Positions 52,858-62,593 are shown, counted from the stretch's first letter. The stretch is DNA of 64,000 nt from Lysobacter concretionis Ko07 = DSM 16239 (GCF_000768345.1 NZ_AVPS01000006.1:124001-188000); one strand, 5' to 3'. The notes: generated by a model not told the origin, from the letters alone. Made by a program: numbers and translations.

Positions 52858-55428
52858 ATGACCGTCCTCCACGCCGAGACAGACCTCGCACCACCCGGCA
52901 TCGCCGCCACCCACTCGGCCGAAGTGGTTCCCACCATCCCCGGCCACGCCCGCGAATCTGCCGATTCCGTCAGCACCGAAGCGACCGTGACCGATGCGAC
53001 CGGGAATACCGCATCCACCGCAACTGCGCCATCGGGCGACAACGACCAGCCCGGCTTCACCCTCACTCCGCCCGCCGCCGCCCTGAGCATGCGGGTGACC
53101 AAGCGCAACGGCAGCCGCGAGCCGGTCGACCTCAACAAGATCGTGCGTGCGATCACCCGCTGCAGCGACGACCTGTACGCGGTCGACCCGATGCGCGTCG
53201 CCACCCGTACGATCTCCGGCCTGTACGACGGCGCGACCACGTCCGAGTTGGACGAGCTGTCGATCCGCACCGCCGCCCTGCTGACCGCCGAGGAGCCCGA
53301 ATACGGCCGCCTTGCCGCGCGCCTGCTCGCCGGCGTGATCGAGAAGGAAGTCGCGTCCATCAACATCAACGCGTTCTCGCAATCGGTGCAGCGCGGCTTC
53401 GACCTGGGCCTGATCAACGAACGCCTGCTGGGCTTCGTGCAGGCCAACGCGCGCAAGCTCAACGACGCGATCGACCACACCCTCAACACCCGTTTCGACT
53501 ACTTCGGCCTGCGCACGGTGTACGACCGCTACCTGTTGCGCCACCCGACCGCGCGCACGGTGATCGAGACGCCGCAGCAGTTCTTCCTGCGCATCGCCTG
53601 CGCGTTGTCGGAGGACGTCAATGATGCGCTCGCGCTGTACCGGCGCATGGCTCAGCTGGACTACCTGCCCAGCTCGCCGACGCTGTTCAACGCCGGCACC
53701 ACCCACGAGCAGTTGTCGAGCTGCTTCCTGCTCGACTCGCCCGAGGACTCGCTGGAGGCGATCTACCAGCGCTACATGGACGTCGCCAAGCTGAGCAAGT
53801 TCAGCGGCGGCATCGGGCTTTCCTGGAGCCGGGTGCGCTCGCGCGGCTCGCTGATCCGCTCCACCAACGGGCTGAGCAACGGCATCGTGCCGTGGCTGAA
53901 GACGCTGGATGCCTCGGTCGCGGCGGTGAACCAGGGCGGCAAGCGCAAGGGCGCGGCCTGCGTGTACCTGGAGCCGTGGCACGCCGATGTGGAGGAGTTC
54001 CTGGAGCTGCGCGACAACACCGGCGAGGACGCCCGCCGCACCCACAACCTCAACCTCGCCAACTGGATCCCCGACGAGTTCATGCGCCGGGTGGAAGCCG
54101 ACGCGATGTGGTCGCTGTTTGATCCGGCGGTGCTGGCCCGCAACGGCACGCAGCTGACCGACCTGTTCGGCGAGGCGTTCGACCGCGCGTACCACGCCGC
54201 CGAAGCCGCCGGCCTGGCGACCCGACAGGTCAAGGCGCGCGAGCTGTACGGACGGATGATCCGCACCCTCGCCCAGACCGGCAACGGCTGGATGAACTTC
54301 AAGGACAAGTCCAACCGCGCCTGCAACCAGACCCTGCGCGAAGGCAACGTGGTGCACCTGTCGAACCTGTGCACGGAGATCCTGGAAGTGACCTCGCAGG
54401 AGGAGACCGCAGTCTGCAACCTGGGCTCGATCAACCTCGCCCACCACGTCGAGGGCAGCGGCATCGGCGATGTTGCCCGGTTCGATTTCGACAAACTGGC
54501 CGAGACCGTGCGCCTGGCGGTGCGCCAGCTGGACCGCGTGATCGACCTGAATTTCTACCCGATCGACACCGCGCGCCGGGGGAACCTCAAATGGCGGCCG
54601 GTCGGTCTGGGCGCGATGGGCCTGCAGGACGTGTTCTTCAAACTGCGGCTGCCGTTCGACTCCGGGCCAGCGCGCGAGCTGTCCCGGCGGATCGCCGAGG
54701 AGATCTACTTTCACGCCCTGTCCGCCTCCTGCGAGCTGGCCATCGAGCAGGGTCGGCATCCCGCGTTCGGCGATACCCGCGCCTCGCAGGGCGAACTGCA
54801 GTTCGAGGCATGGGACGTGACCCCGACCGACCTCGCCCGCTGGGACGCACTGCGCTCGCGCATCCGCGAAAACGGCCTGCGCAACTCGCTGCTGATCGCG
54901 ATCGCCCCGACCGCCACCATCGCCTCAATCGCCGGCTGCTACGAATGCATCGAGCCGCAGGTGTCCAACCTGTTCAAGCGAGAAACGCTGTCGGGCGATT
55001 TCCTGGTGGTCAACAAGTACCTGGTCGAGGAGCTCAAGACGCTCGGGCTGTGGACGCCGGACCTGCGCGACGCGGTGAAACTGGCCGACGGCTCGATCCA
55101 GGGTATCGGCCAGATTCCCGAAGCGCTGCGGCAGGTCTACCGCACCGCCTGGGAGTTGCCGATGCGCTCGCTGATCGACATGGCCGCCGACCGCGGTGCC
55201 TTCATCGACCAGAGCCAGTCGCTGAACCTGTTCATCGAGAACCCGAGCATCGGCCCGCTGTCGTCGATGTACATGTACGCGTGGAAGCGGGGCTTGAAGA
55301 CGACTTACTACCTGCGCTCGCGGCCGGCGACGAGGATTGCCAAATCGACCGTCAGCGCGCCGGTGCCCAACGCCGAAGCGATCGCCTGCTCGCTGGAGAA
55401 TCCGGAGAGCTGCGAAGCCTGCCAGTAG
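52858..55428 (+). CDS. nrdA: Ribonucleotide reductase class I, alpha subunit
   Basis: 856 residues. Reduces ribonucleotides to deoxyribonucleotides with NrdB. After an unusual Ala/Thr-rich extension of ~75 residues comes the ATP-cone (MRVTKRNGSREPVDLNKIVR) and the catalytic barrel: SSCFLLDSPEDSLEAI (active cysteine), FSGGIGLSWSRVRSRGS, then AVCNLGSINLAHHV (second cysteine) and IAPTATIASIAGCYECIEPQ. The C-terminal redox pair is in ESCEACQ. GGAG lies 6 nt before the ATG. Followed by nrdB after 163 bp that contain a REP pair. Expression should respond to NrdR and cobalamin. Confidence 0.96.
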   Translation: MTVLHAETDLAPPGIAATHSAEVVPTIPGHARESADSVSTEATVTDATGNTASTATAPSGDNDQPGFTLTPPAAALSMRVTKRNGSREPVDLNKIVRAITRCSDDLYAVDPMRVATRTISGLYDGATTSELDELSIRTAALLTAEEPEYGRLAARLLAGVIEKEVASININAFSQSVQRGFDLGLINERLLGFVQANARKLNDAIDHTLNTRFDYFGLRTVYDRYLLRHPTARTVIETPQQFFLRIACALSEDVNDALALYRRMAQLDYLPSSPTLFNAGTTHEQLSSCFLLDSPEDSLEAIYQRYMDVAKLSKFSGGIGLSWSRVRSRGSLIRSTNGLSNGIVPWLKTLDASVAAVNQGGKRKGAACVYLEPWHADVEEFLELRDNTGEDARRTHNLNLANWIPDEFMRRVEADAMWSLFDPAVLARNGTQLTDLFGEAFDRAYHAAEAAGLATRQVKARELYGRMIRTLAQTGNGWMNFKDKSNRACNQTLREGNVVHLSNLCTEILEVTSQEETAVCNLGSINLAHHVEGSGIGDVARFDFDKLAETVRLAVRQLDRVIDLNFYPIDTARRGNLKWRPVGLGAMGLQDVFFKLRLPFDSGPARELSRRIAEEIYFHALSASCELAIEQGRHPAFGDTRASQGELQFEAWDVTPTDLARWDALRSRIRENGLRNSLLIAIAPTATIASIAGCYECIEPQVSNLFKRETLSGDFLVVNKYLVEELKTLGLWTPDLRDAVKLADGSIQGIGQIPEALRQVYRTAWELPMRSLIDMAADRGAFIDQSQSLNLFIENPSIGPLSSMYMYAWKRGLKTTYYLRSRPATRIAKSTVSAPVPNAEAIACSLENPESCEACQ

Positions 55429-55491
55429 GCGGTACCGCCACACCATATCCGGCGACCTCCCCATCTATCCCGTCGCCGACTTCCCTCCGTT

Positions 55492-55564
55492 GTAGGAGCG
55501 ACGTAAGTCGCGATTTCCACAGCCCGGCGATCGTCGAGGCATTCGCGACTTACGTCGCTCCTAC
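55492..55564. repeat. REP pair between nrdA and nrdB
   Basis: GTAGGAGCGACGTAAGTCGC (55492 on, +) and its inverted copy ending CTCCTAC (55543-55564) face each other 51 bp apart. Together they can fold into one larger hairpin in the nrdAB transcript; the second ends 27 bp before the nrdB ATG. Confidence 0.85.
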
Positions 55565-55591
55565 GACAGCCCCCGCTTCCAAGGATCCACC

Positions 55592-56602
55592 ATGACCACC
55601 CCACGCCTGCTCGACCCCGGCTTCGACCTCACCCTGCGCCCGATGCGCTACCCGCGTTTCTACGAGATGTACCGCGACGCGATCCGCAACACCTGGACGG
55701 TCGAGGAGGTCGACTTCTCGCTCGACGTCAACGACCTGCGCGGCAAGCTCGGCCCGGCCGAGCGTCATCTGGTCGAGCGGCTGGTCGCATTTTTCGCCAC
55801 CGGCGATTCGATCGTCGCCAACAACCTGGTGCTGAACCTCTACCAGCACATCAACGCACCCGAAGCGCGCATGTACCTGTCGCGGCAGCTGTACGAGGAG
55901 GCGCTGCACGTGCAGTTCTACCTGACCCTGCTGGACACCTACCTGCCCGACGACAAGGCACGCACCGAGGCGTTCGCGGCGGTCGAGAACATCCCGTCGA
56001 TCCGTGCCAAGGCGGAGTTCTGCTTCAAGTGGATCGACTCGATCCAGGACCTCAAGCGCATCGAGACCCGCGCGCACCGCCGCCAGTTCCTGCTCAACCT
56101 GATCTGCTTCGCCGCCTGCATCGAAGGCCTGTTCTTCTTCGGCGCGTTTGCCTACGTCTACTACCTGCGCTCGCGCGGACTGCTGCACGGTCTGGCCTCG
56201 GGCACCAACTGGGTGTTCCGCGATGAGAGCTGCCACATGGCGTTCGCGTTCGAGGTGATCCGCACCGCGCGCGAGGAGGAGCCGGAGCTGTTCGACGCGT
56301 CGATGCAGCGCGATGTCATCCAGATGCTGACCGAGGCGGTCGAGTGCGAAATGCTGTTCGCCCAGGACACCTTGTCGGGCGGCGTGGTCGGCCTGTCGCT
56401 GAAGGACATGCGCCAGTACCTGGAATATTGCGCCGACCAGCGGCTCGGCCAGCTCGGCATGCCAAAGCACTTCGGGGCAAGCAATCCGTTCGGTTTCATG
56501 GACCTGCAGGACGTGCAGGAAGTGACCAACTTCTTCGAGCGCCGCGTGTCCGCTTACCAGGTCGGCGTGCAGGGCGAGGTCGCGTTCGACGCCGCGTTCT
56601 GA
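55592..56602 (+). CDS. nrdB: Ribonucleotide reductase class I, beta subunit
   Basis: 336 residues. Houses the di-iron tyrosyl radical. Metal ligand motifs are in AEFCFKWIDSIQ, EEALHVQFYLTLLD and ESCHMAFAFEVI, and the radical-tyrosine region in FFFGAFAYVYYLRSRGLLHG. The C-terminal tail that docks NrdA is GVQGEVAFDAAF. Length and motifs suggest the class Ia-like group with glutamate/aspartate ligands. The ATG at 55592 has AAGGATCC just upstream. The 264 bp after the stop hold only a small palindrome (CCGCAT/ATGCGG at 56658-56671) and no gene. Confidence 0.95.
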   Translation: MTTPRLLDPGFDLTLRPMRYPRFYEMYRDAIRNTWTVEEVDFSLDVNDLRGKLGPAERHLVERLVAFFATGDSIVANNLVLNLYQHINAPEARMYLSRQLYEEALHVQFYLTLLDTYLPDDKARTEAFAAVENIPSIRAKAEFCFKWIDSIQDLKRIETRAHRRQFLLNLICFAACIEGLFFFGAFAYVYYLRSRGLLHGLASGTNWVFRDESCHMAFAFEVIRTAREEEPELFDASMQRDVIQMLTEAVECEMLFAQDTLSGGVVGLSLKDMRQYLEYCADQRLGQLGMPKHFGASNPFGFMDLQDVQEVTNFFERRVSAYQVGVQGEVAFDAAF

Positions 56603-56866
56603 CGCGAGACCGCTCGCAGCGGAATGTGCTCTCCCGCATGGGGCGATGATCCGATTTCCGCATAGATGCGGTTCCAGCAGGTGGCAGGAGGCCGCCGCTC
56701 CGGCAGGATGACCGGAGGCAACGACGACAGGGCCGTTGTCGACGCAGCGGATGGATGCCGCGCGGGCACTGCAACGCCAACCCGGCGGCAAGGACGCCGC
56801 CACCTTCCCTTACGCCTCCCGGCGCTGCGACCCCTCGCCAGCGTCGGTGGCAGGAGTCCGACCCCG

Positions 56867-57298
56867 ATGACCGCCACCCGCACGACCCTGCCCAGCACCG
56901 AGGCGCGCATGACCGAGATCGTGTTCCCCGACCACACCAACCACCTGGGCACGCTGTTCGGTGGCCAGGCGCTGGCGTGGATGGACAAGGCCGCGTTCAT
57001 CGCCGCTTCGCGCTATGCACGCTGCACCGTGGTGACCGCGCGCTCGGAGCAGATCGACTTCCACACCGCGGTCAACCAGGGCGCGCTGGTGCAACTGGTC
57101 GCGCGGGTGGTGGCGACCGGGCGCACCTCGTTGCAGGTGGAAGTGGAGATGCACAGCGAGGACCTGCATTCCGGCCAGGCGCTGCTGGCCACGCGCGGCC
57201 GGTTCACGATGGTCGCGCTGGACGACCGGGGCCGGCCGACGCCGGTCCCCCCGATGCGGGTGTCGAGCGCAAGCACTGAGGATGCGCAAGGCGCATAG
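56867..57298 (+). CDS. Acyl-CoA thioesterase (hotdog fold)
   Basis: 143 residues. Single hotdog domain of the YciA/acyl-CoA hydrolase type: EIVFPDHTNHLGTLFGGQAL holds the conserved Asn and Gly-rich helix start, DKAAFIAASRYAR the central helix and the ARSEQIDFHTAVNQGALVQL strand the catalytic-side residues. It hydrolyses acyl-CoA thioesters; preferred chain length unknown. ATG at 56867 with AGGAG 10 nt upstream. No operon partners; the stop is followed by a REP-like array. Confidence 0.9.
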   Translation: MTATRTTLPSTEARMTEIVFPDHTNHLGTLFGGQALAWMDKAAFIAASRYARCTVVTARSEQIDFHTAVNQGALVQLVARVVATGRTSLQVEVEMHSEDLHSGQALLATRGRFTMVALDDRGRPTPVPPMRVSSASTEDAQGA

Positions 57299-57331
57299 AG
57301 CGCACGTGGGGGTGCAGGACGCGCAGGGCGC

Positions 57332-57410
57332 GTAGGGCGCATTAGCCAAAGGCGTAATGCGCCGCACCAAAGGCGAAATGCGCCGAACCAAAGGCGCGCC
57401 GCCCGGCCTC
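57332..57410 (+). repeat. REP-like hairpin followed by 21-bp tandem arms
   Basis: Hairpin GTAGGGCGCATTAGCC-AAA-GGCGTAATGCGCC (57332-57363) is followed by tandem 21-bp units based on its 3' half at 57348-57368 and 57369-57389 and a partial third from 57390. A single inverted relative of the hairpin lies at 57877-57904. Confidence 0.8.
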
Positions 57411-57420
57411 GATCCCCCAC

Positions 57421-57855
57421 TCAATAAAACATCAGCTTCGCAAGCACCACTATGCCGGCCATCAGCGCCAGGATGATCTGGTGGGTATGGCGGACGCTGC
57501 AGGGATCCAGGCCGCCGCGCGCGCTGGCCAGCACCGTGCGCGCGAACACCGCCAGCACCATGAAGGCCAGCGTCACCTTGGCCAGCAGCATCCAGCCGAA
57601 ACGCGAGCCGACGCAGGCGAATCCGTCACAGCGGATGTCGAACAAGGCGAATCCGCTCAGGAACAGCAGGCCGACCACCCACGGCATGAACCGTCGTGCG
57701 CGCGCCATCACGGCCTGCTCGATGCGACGCATCAGCGCCGGTTCGAACTGACCGTGCAGCGACTCCAGCACCAGCACCTCGAAGGCGACCGCGCCGATGA
57801 AGACGATCGCGCACGACAGGTGCAACAGCAGGATCAGGGGGTACCAGCTGGCCAT
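57421..57855 (-). CDS. Small four-helix membrane protein (CopD-like)
   Basis: 144 residues, about four membrane helices: YPLILLLHLSCAIVFIGAVA, FMPWVVGLLFLSGFALFDI, LLAKVTLAFMVLAVFARTVL and IILALMAGIVVLAKLMF. Histidines His12 and the HTH near residue 123 in the helices could bind haem or copper, as in CopD-like and related families. Two cysteines lie in a loop (RCDGFACVG). Precise role unknown. It is transcribed in the same direction as the globin and azurin genes. Confidence 0.75.
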   Translation of the reverse strand: MASWYPLILLLHLSCAIVFIGAVAFEVLVLESLHGQFEPALMRRIEQAVMARARRFMPWVVGLLFLSGFALFDIRCDGFACVGSRFGWMLLAKVTLAFMVLAVFARTVLASARGGLDPCSVRHTHQIILALMAGIVVLAKLMFY

Positions 57856-57876
57856 GAACGCTCCTGTATGTCGGGT

Positions 57877-57904
57877 TGGTGCGGCGCATTGCCCATGCGC
57901 CCTA
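57877..57904 (-). repeat. Single REP-like hairpin, inverted
   Basis: GGCGCAT-TGCCC-ATGCGCC followed by CTAC, the reverse form of the GTAGGGCGCAT hairpin at 57332. Confidence 0.7.
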
Positions 57905-57944
57905 CGCCTCTATGCGGGTCGATGTTTGCTGCGGCAGGTTGATT

Positions 57945-58349
57945 TCAACCGCCGACGATCGGCAGTCCCAGCGAGCGACCGCCATCGTTCAGCCCCAGCC
58001 CGTAACGCAGGCTGCGACCTATGCGCTCGGCGTACTCGTGCACCAGCGCGGCGTGTTCGGCGTCGAGGACTTCATCTGCGGTCTCCCGCCAGAGCGCCAG
58101 CCACTCGTCGAAATGCCCGGCGTGGATATTGTGGCCGCGGTGTTTCGCCATCGGATTACCGCGATAGCTGCGCGTGCCCAGCGCGACCGACGACCAGAAC
58201 GAGGTCAGCAGCGCCTTGTGTTCCGGCCAGTCGTGCACGGCGGCATTGAATACCGGCCCGAGGGTCGGATGAACCTGGATCTTGTCGTAGAAACGGTCGA
58301 CCAGGGCCGCCAGTTGCGCCTCGGTGAGTTCGGTGGAGTCGCGTGTCAT
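57945..58349 (-). CDS. Group III truncated hemoglobin
   Basis: 134 residues. Truncated globin fold of the TrHb3/CtrHb type: LVDRFYDKIQVHPTLGPVFN, W in HDWPEHKALLTSFWSSVALG and proximal-histidine region in NIHAGHFDEWLALWRETADE. The family binds haem and often handles NO or O2 under low oxygen. ATG at 58349; a longer frame runs back into the azurin gene on the wrong frame and is rejected. It lies 83 bp from azurin, separated by a terminator. Confidence 0.9.
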   Translation of the reverse strand: MTRDSTELTEAQLAALVDRFYDKIQVHPTLGPVFNAAVHDWPEHKALLTSFWSSVALGTRSYRGNPMAKHRGHNIHAGHFDEWLALWRETADEVLDAEHAALVHEYAERIGRSLRYGLGLNDGGRSLGLPIVGG

Positions 58350-58387
58350 GAGGCACCGGCAAAAATCGCGACGACGAATCGCGAAAA

Positions 58388-58419
58388 CGGAAAAGGGGCG
58401 ACCGCAGTGGTCGCCCCTT
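58388..58419 (-). terminator. Rho-independent terminator of azurin
   Basis: On the - strand AAGGGGCGACC-ACTGC-GGTCGCCCCTT is followed by TTCCGTTTT. An 11-bp stem just after the azurin stop. Confidence 0.88.
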
Positions 58420-58432
58420 CCCAGATGGTGAC

Positions 58433-58891
58433 TTACTTGGACAGAGTCAAGCTGCCCTTCATGATCCCGGCATGGCCGGGGAACGAGCAGAAGTAGGTGT
58501 AGTCTTCGCCCGCCTTCAGCTTCGCGACCGGAATGGTGACGGTGGTCGACTCGCCACCGCCGATCAGCTTGCTCGCCGCGATCACCCGCGGATCGCCGGC
58601 CTTGACGTAGTTGGCGTCCGCACCGGCCTTCATGCCGTCGGCGTTGATGCCGGCGACATCGGCGGTCTTGCCGAGCACGAAGTTGTGCCCCATCACCGTC
58701 TTGGGCAGCTGCCCGACATGCTTCAGGGTGACCTTGAACTCCTTGCACGAGGCCGGCACCTGCAGGCTCTTGGTGGTGAACTGCATCGCGTCGTTGCTGT
58801 CGACGGTGGCCGCGCAATTGGCTGCCATCGCGGGGAGGGCGAACATGCCGGCAACGCCGAGCAGGGCTACTGCGGACAACTTGCGGATCAT
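58433..58891 (-). CDS. azu: Azurin (periplasmic blue copper protein)
   Basis: 152 residues with signal peptide (LSAVALLGVAGMFALPAMAA, cleavage near residue 23). Type 1 copper ligands are visible: His in PKTVMGHNFVL, then Cys, His and Met in YFCSFPGHAGIMKGSLTL. The disulfide cysteines (NCAATV, ASCKEF) are present. Azurin shuttles electrons in the periplasm. A run of nine C lies in the leader, 20 nt before the ATG, with GGAGTC downstream of it; transcription is divergent from the ferredoxin gene. Confidence 0.96.
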   Translation of the reverse strand: MIRKLSAVALLGVAGMFALPAMAANCAATVDSNDAMQFTTKSLQVPASCKEFKVTLKHVGQLPKTVMGHNFVLGKTADVAGINADGMKAGADANYVKAGDPRVIAASKLIGGGESTTVTIPVAKLKAGEDYTYFCSFPGHAGIMKGSLTLSK

Positions 58892-59033
58892 CTTTCTGAC
58901 TCCATGTAGTGGGGGGGGGTGTTGGCGCTATTGTCCCGGCGCGCCGACCAGACCGCCTTGATCCATGTCAGGGCCGCGACAAATCAATACGCGAGAGAAT
59001 GGCAATGCTGGAACCTGTCAAGGTGGACCTCCC

Positions 59034-59357
59034 ATGACCCACGTCGTCACCGAAAACTGTATCAACTGCAAACACACCGATTGCGTCGAGGTGTGTCCGG
59101 TCGACTGTTTCCACGAGGGCCCGAACTTCCTGGTGATTGATCCCGACGAATGCATCGACTGCACCCTGTGCGTGGACGAGTGCCCGGTCGGTGCGATCTA
59201 CCCGGAAGACGATGTCCCGGCGGGGCAGGAGAAGTTCCTCGCGATCAATGCCGAACTGGCGCCGTTGTGGCCGGTGATCGACCGCAAGATCCCGGCGCTG
59301 GAGGATGCGGCGAAATGGGACGGTGTGCCGGACAAGCTGCCGTTGCTGAAACGCTGA
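59034..59357 (+). CDS. fdxA: 7Fe ferredoxin FdxA
   Basis: 107 residues. Contains one [3Fe-4S] and one [4Fe-4S] cluster: [17 protein letters not shown] at residues 9-25 and [15 protein letters not shown] near 40-54. The C-terminal extension ([20 protein letters not shown]) is typical of the Azotobacter-type FdI/FdxA family. AAGGTGGA lies upstream of the ATG. It carries electrons for unidentified partners. Convergent with gap, sharing a two-way terminator. Confidence 0.96.
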   Translation: MTHVVTENCINCKHTDCVEVCPVDCFHEGPNFLVIDPDECIDCTLCVDECPVGAIYPEDDVPAGQEKFLAINAELAPLWPVIDRKIPALEDAAKWDGVPDKLPLLKR

Positions 59358-59402
59358 AAACGCCCGGAACAGTTCGCTTTTGAAGGACGTCGTCAGCCAA
59401 GC

Positions 59403-59433
59403 CCACGGATCCCCGCCTTCGCGGAGATGACCG
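59403..59433 (+). repeat. Decayed copy of the fliO-type repeat
   Basis: GGATCCCCGCCTTCGCGGAG followed by ATGACCG resembles the palindromes inside fliO (TTCCCGC...GCGGGAATGACGG) with several changes. Intergenic, 45 bp after fdxA. Confidence 0.6.
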
Positions 59434-59465
59434 CAGCGGTCCAGGACGGCGTTACGGAATCCAAC

Positions 59466-59494
59466 AAAAAACCGGGCGATGAGGCCCGGTTTTT
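59466..59494. terminator. Bidirectional terminator between fdxA and gap
   Basis: A5-6 before and T5 after the stem AACCGGGC-GATGAG-GCCCGGTT (59470-59491); serves the - strand gap gene ending at 59512 and the + strand fdxA. Confidence 0.9.
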
Positions 59495-59511
59495 CGTGGA
59501 GGCAGTGGCGA

Positions 59512-60639
<1,128 letters not shown>

Positions 60640-60718
60640 TCAACGCCGCCGCACCCTTCATCGGGCAACGCCAGTTCACGCACGGTGGTAAGGGCCCTGC
60701 TCGGCTACCCTTGCCGGC

Positions 60719-61552
60719 ATGAATCGAACCCCTTGCAGCACTTTCCTGGCGCTCACGCTGGCCACCTGCGCACTGTTTGTGTCTTTCGACGCCCCGGCCT
60801 GGGGGCCGCGGGGTCATCAACTGGTCGCCTCGCTGGCCGACGACGCGCTGACGCCGCAGGCACGCGGCGAAGTCGAGCGCCTGCTCGCCGACGATCCGGG
60901 GCACGACCTGGCCGGCATCGCCAGCTGGGCGGACGAGCTGCGCGAGCACGACCCGGACCTGGGCAAGCGCAGCGCGCGCTGGCATTACGTCAACATCGCC
61001 GAGCACGATTGCCGTTACGACGCCGCCCGCGATTGCCCCGGTGGCGATTGCGTGGTCGAGGCCATCCGCGCCCAGACCGCGATCCTGGCCGATCGCACGC
61101 AGCCGCTGGAAGCACGGCGGCAGGCGCTGAAATTCGTCGTCCACTTCGTCGGCGACATCCACCAGCCCGCGCACGCCGGCTATGGCCACGACCGCGGCGG
61201 CAACCAATTCCAAATCAATCTGTACGGCAAGGGCAGCAACCTGCACCAGCTCTGGGACAGCGGACTGATCAACACCCGCGGACTGGACACCGCGCGTTAT
61301 CTGGAACGGCTGCGCAAGCTGCCGGAACCGGCGCTGTCCTCACCCCCGGGACTGCTGGCGCCGGTGGCCGACAGTGCCCACGAATGGGCCGAGCATTCCT
61401 GCACGATCGTGGTCCAGCCTGGCTTCTATCCGCCGCGCGCCAAGATCGACGGCGATTACGTGCAGGCTTGGCGACCGGTCGCCGAAACGCAGCTGCGCCT
61501 GGGCGGCGCCCACCTCGCGGCGGTGCTGAACCAAGCGCTTGGCGAGCCGTAG
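60719..61552 (+). CDS. Secreted S1/P1-type nuclease
   Basis: 277 residues. A signal peptide ends FDAPA, leaving Trp28 as mature N-terminus (WGPRGH), which is a zinc ligand in S1/P1 nucleases. Other ligands are seen in ASWADELREHDPDLG, RWHYVNI, VVHFVGDIHQPAHAGYGHDR and NLHQLWDSGLI. The family needs three zinc ions and digests single-stranded DNA and RNA. It is common in Xanthomonadaceae, presumably for nutrient scavenging. It stands alone; the following 292-bp gap holds only REP-like repeats. Confidence 0.9.
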   Translation: MNRTPCSTFLALTLATCALFVSFDAPAWGPRGHQLVASLADDALTPQARGEVERLLADDPGHDLAGIASWADELREHDPDLGKRSARWHYVNIAEHDCRYDAARDCPGGDCVVEAIRAQTAILADRTQPLEARRQALKFVVHFVGDIHQPAHAGYGHDRGGNQFQINLYGKGSNLHQLWDSGLINTRGLDTARYLERLRKLPEPALSSPPGLLAPVADSAHEWAEHSCTIVVQPGFYPPRAKIDGDYVQAWRPVAETQLRLGGAHLAAVLNQALGEP

Positions 61553-61637
61553 CCGGTGCGCGGTCACGGCTTTCTCAACTGCGTAATGCGGGCGTCACGG
61601 GTGGTGAAAGTCGCGCCGTTGGCGTAGTCCTGCGCGT

Positions 61638-61813
61638 TCGCGGCGGACACCGCTCCTACCAAGGAACAGACCGCGATGGCCAGGCTTTTGTCCGGCTGGC
61701 CTTCCTCCGGTCGTAGCGGCTGTATAGAGTGACGTGAGCCGCGAACGCTCTGATGTCGGGAATCGCCGTGCGGTCGCGACTCACCGGCGGCGGCATGCCT
61801 CCGCCACTCCGAC
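61638..61813. repeat. Degenerate REP hairpins after the nuclease gene
   Basis: An inverted GTAG-type unit at 61638-61659 (TCGCGGCGGACACCGCTCC then TAC), a broken unit around 61714-61745, and at 61773-61813 an inverted copy of the GGCGGA-type REP first seen at 6871. The remaining gap to 61844 shows no gene. Confidence 0.7.
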
Positions 61814-61844
61814 GCACGCGGGGGGCGTTCCGTCCATGCCGTGA

Positions 61845-62483
61845 TTATTCGGCGGCCGGCGCCGATTCAAGCACCTCGCGCACGCGCGACCCCAGGCTGC
61901 CAAGACCGGCCTCGCGTCCGAATGCGATGGCCTGGTCGGTCGTCATTCCGTCGTCCTTCGCCGCACCCAGCGCCAGCAAGGCGCCGACCCGGTTGCCCGA
62001 CGCGCAATGCACCAGCACCGGGCCGGGGGCCTGCTCGATCAGCTGCCGCAACTGTTCCGCGTTGGCCATGTTCACGTCGCCCGCGCCGGCGACCGGCAGA
62101 TGGTGGTAGACCAGTCCGGCGTCGGCGACCTCAGCGGCTTCGTTGCGTCCCTGCATCTCCCCTTCCGGACGCAGGTCGATCACCGTGGTGACGCCGTGCC
62201 GGGCGGCGGCTGTCCACGCCTCGGCGTCAGGCTGGCCGGCGGTGTAGAGACCCGCGCGCGGCTCACGCAGTCCGGGGATCGCCGACGCGAGTGTCGGCTC
62301 CGCTTCTTCGGCCATGGCCATGCCGACCGCCGTCCCGTCGACACCCGACGCAGACGCGGCGGCCGCAGCTCCGGCCACCGGGTCAGAGCCGGGCGATGCC
62401 GCATTACCGCAGCCGGCGAGCAACGCCAGGGCAAGGCCGGCGGCGAGACAGGCTGGCCCTGTGGGATGTACGTGACGTTTCAT
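61845..62483 (-). CDS. Lipoprotein with DSP/PTP-like phosphatase domain
   Basis: 212 residues. A lipoprotein signal (LAAGLALALLAGCG, lipidation Cys near 24) is followed by an Ala-rich spacer and a cysteine-phosphatase fold of the beta-lactamase-hydrolase-like (DUF442) type. The core includes GLYTAGQPDAEAW, GVTTVIDLRPEGE and the CX5R loop VHCASGNRVGALLAL. The loop has Cys and Arg in the right places, so it may be catalytic. Placement outside the cytoplasm is unusual for such enzymes; substrate unknown. ATG at 62483 (MKRHVHPTG) starts the signal peptide. Confidence 0.82.
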   Translation of the reverse strand: MKRHVHPTGPACLAAGLALALLAGCGNAASPGSDPVAGAAAAASASGVDGTAVGMAMAEEAEPTLASAIPGLREPRAGLYTAGQPDAEAWTAAARHGVTTVIDLRPEGEMQGRNEAAEVADAGLVYHHLPVAGAGDVNMANAEQLRQLIEQAPGPVLVHCASGNRVGALLALGAAKDDGMTTDQAIAFGREAGLGSLGSRVREVLESAPAAE

Positions 62484-62593
62484 GACGGGTTCCTCGCTGG
62501 ATCTGGCCGGTACGGACCGATGGGCTGGATGGCATCGCAGTAGCTGCATTCTCGCCTGCCGCGGCAACCGGCTGCGCCGCCGGGCATCGATGC

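Noticed and set aside
56603-56866. Possible small gene between nrdB and the thioesterase
   Set aside because: Short frames on both strands lack start signals and recognisable features; only a small palindrome is present.
57945-58817. Fused 290-residue globin starting inside azurin
   Set aside because: The first half is an out-of-frame reading of azurin; the globin has its own ATG at 58349 after a terminator.
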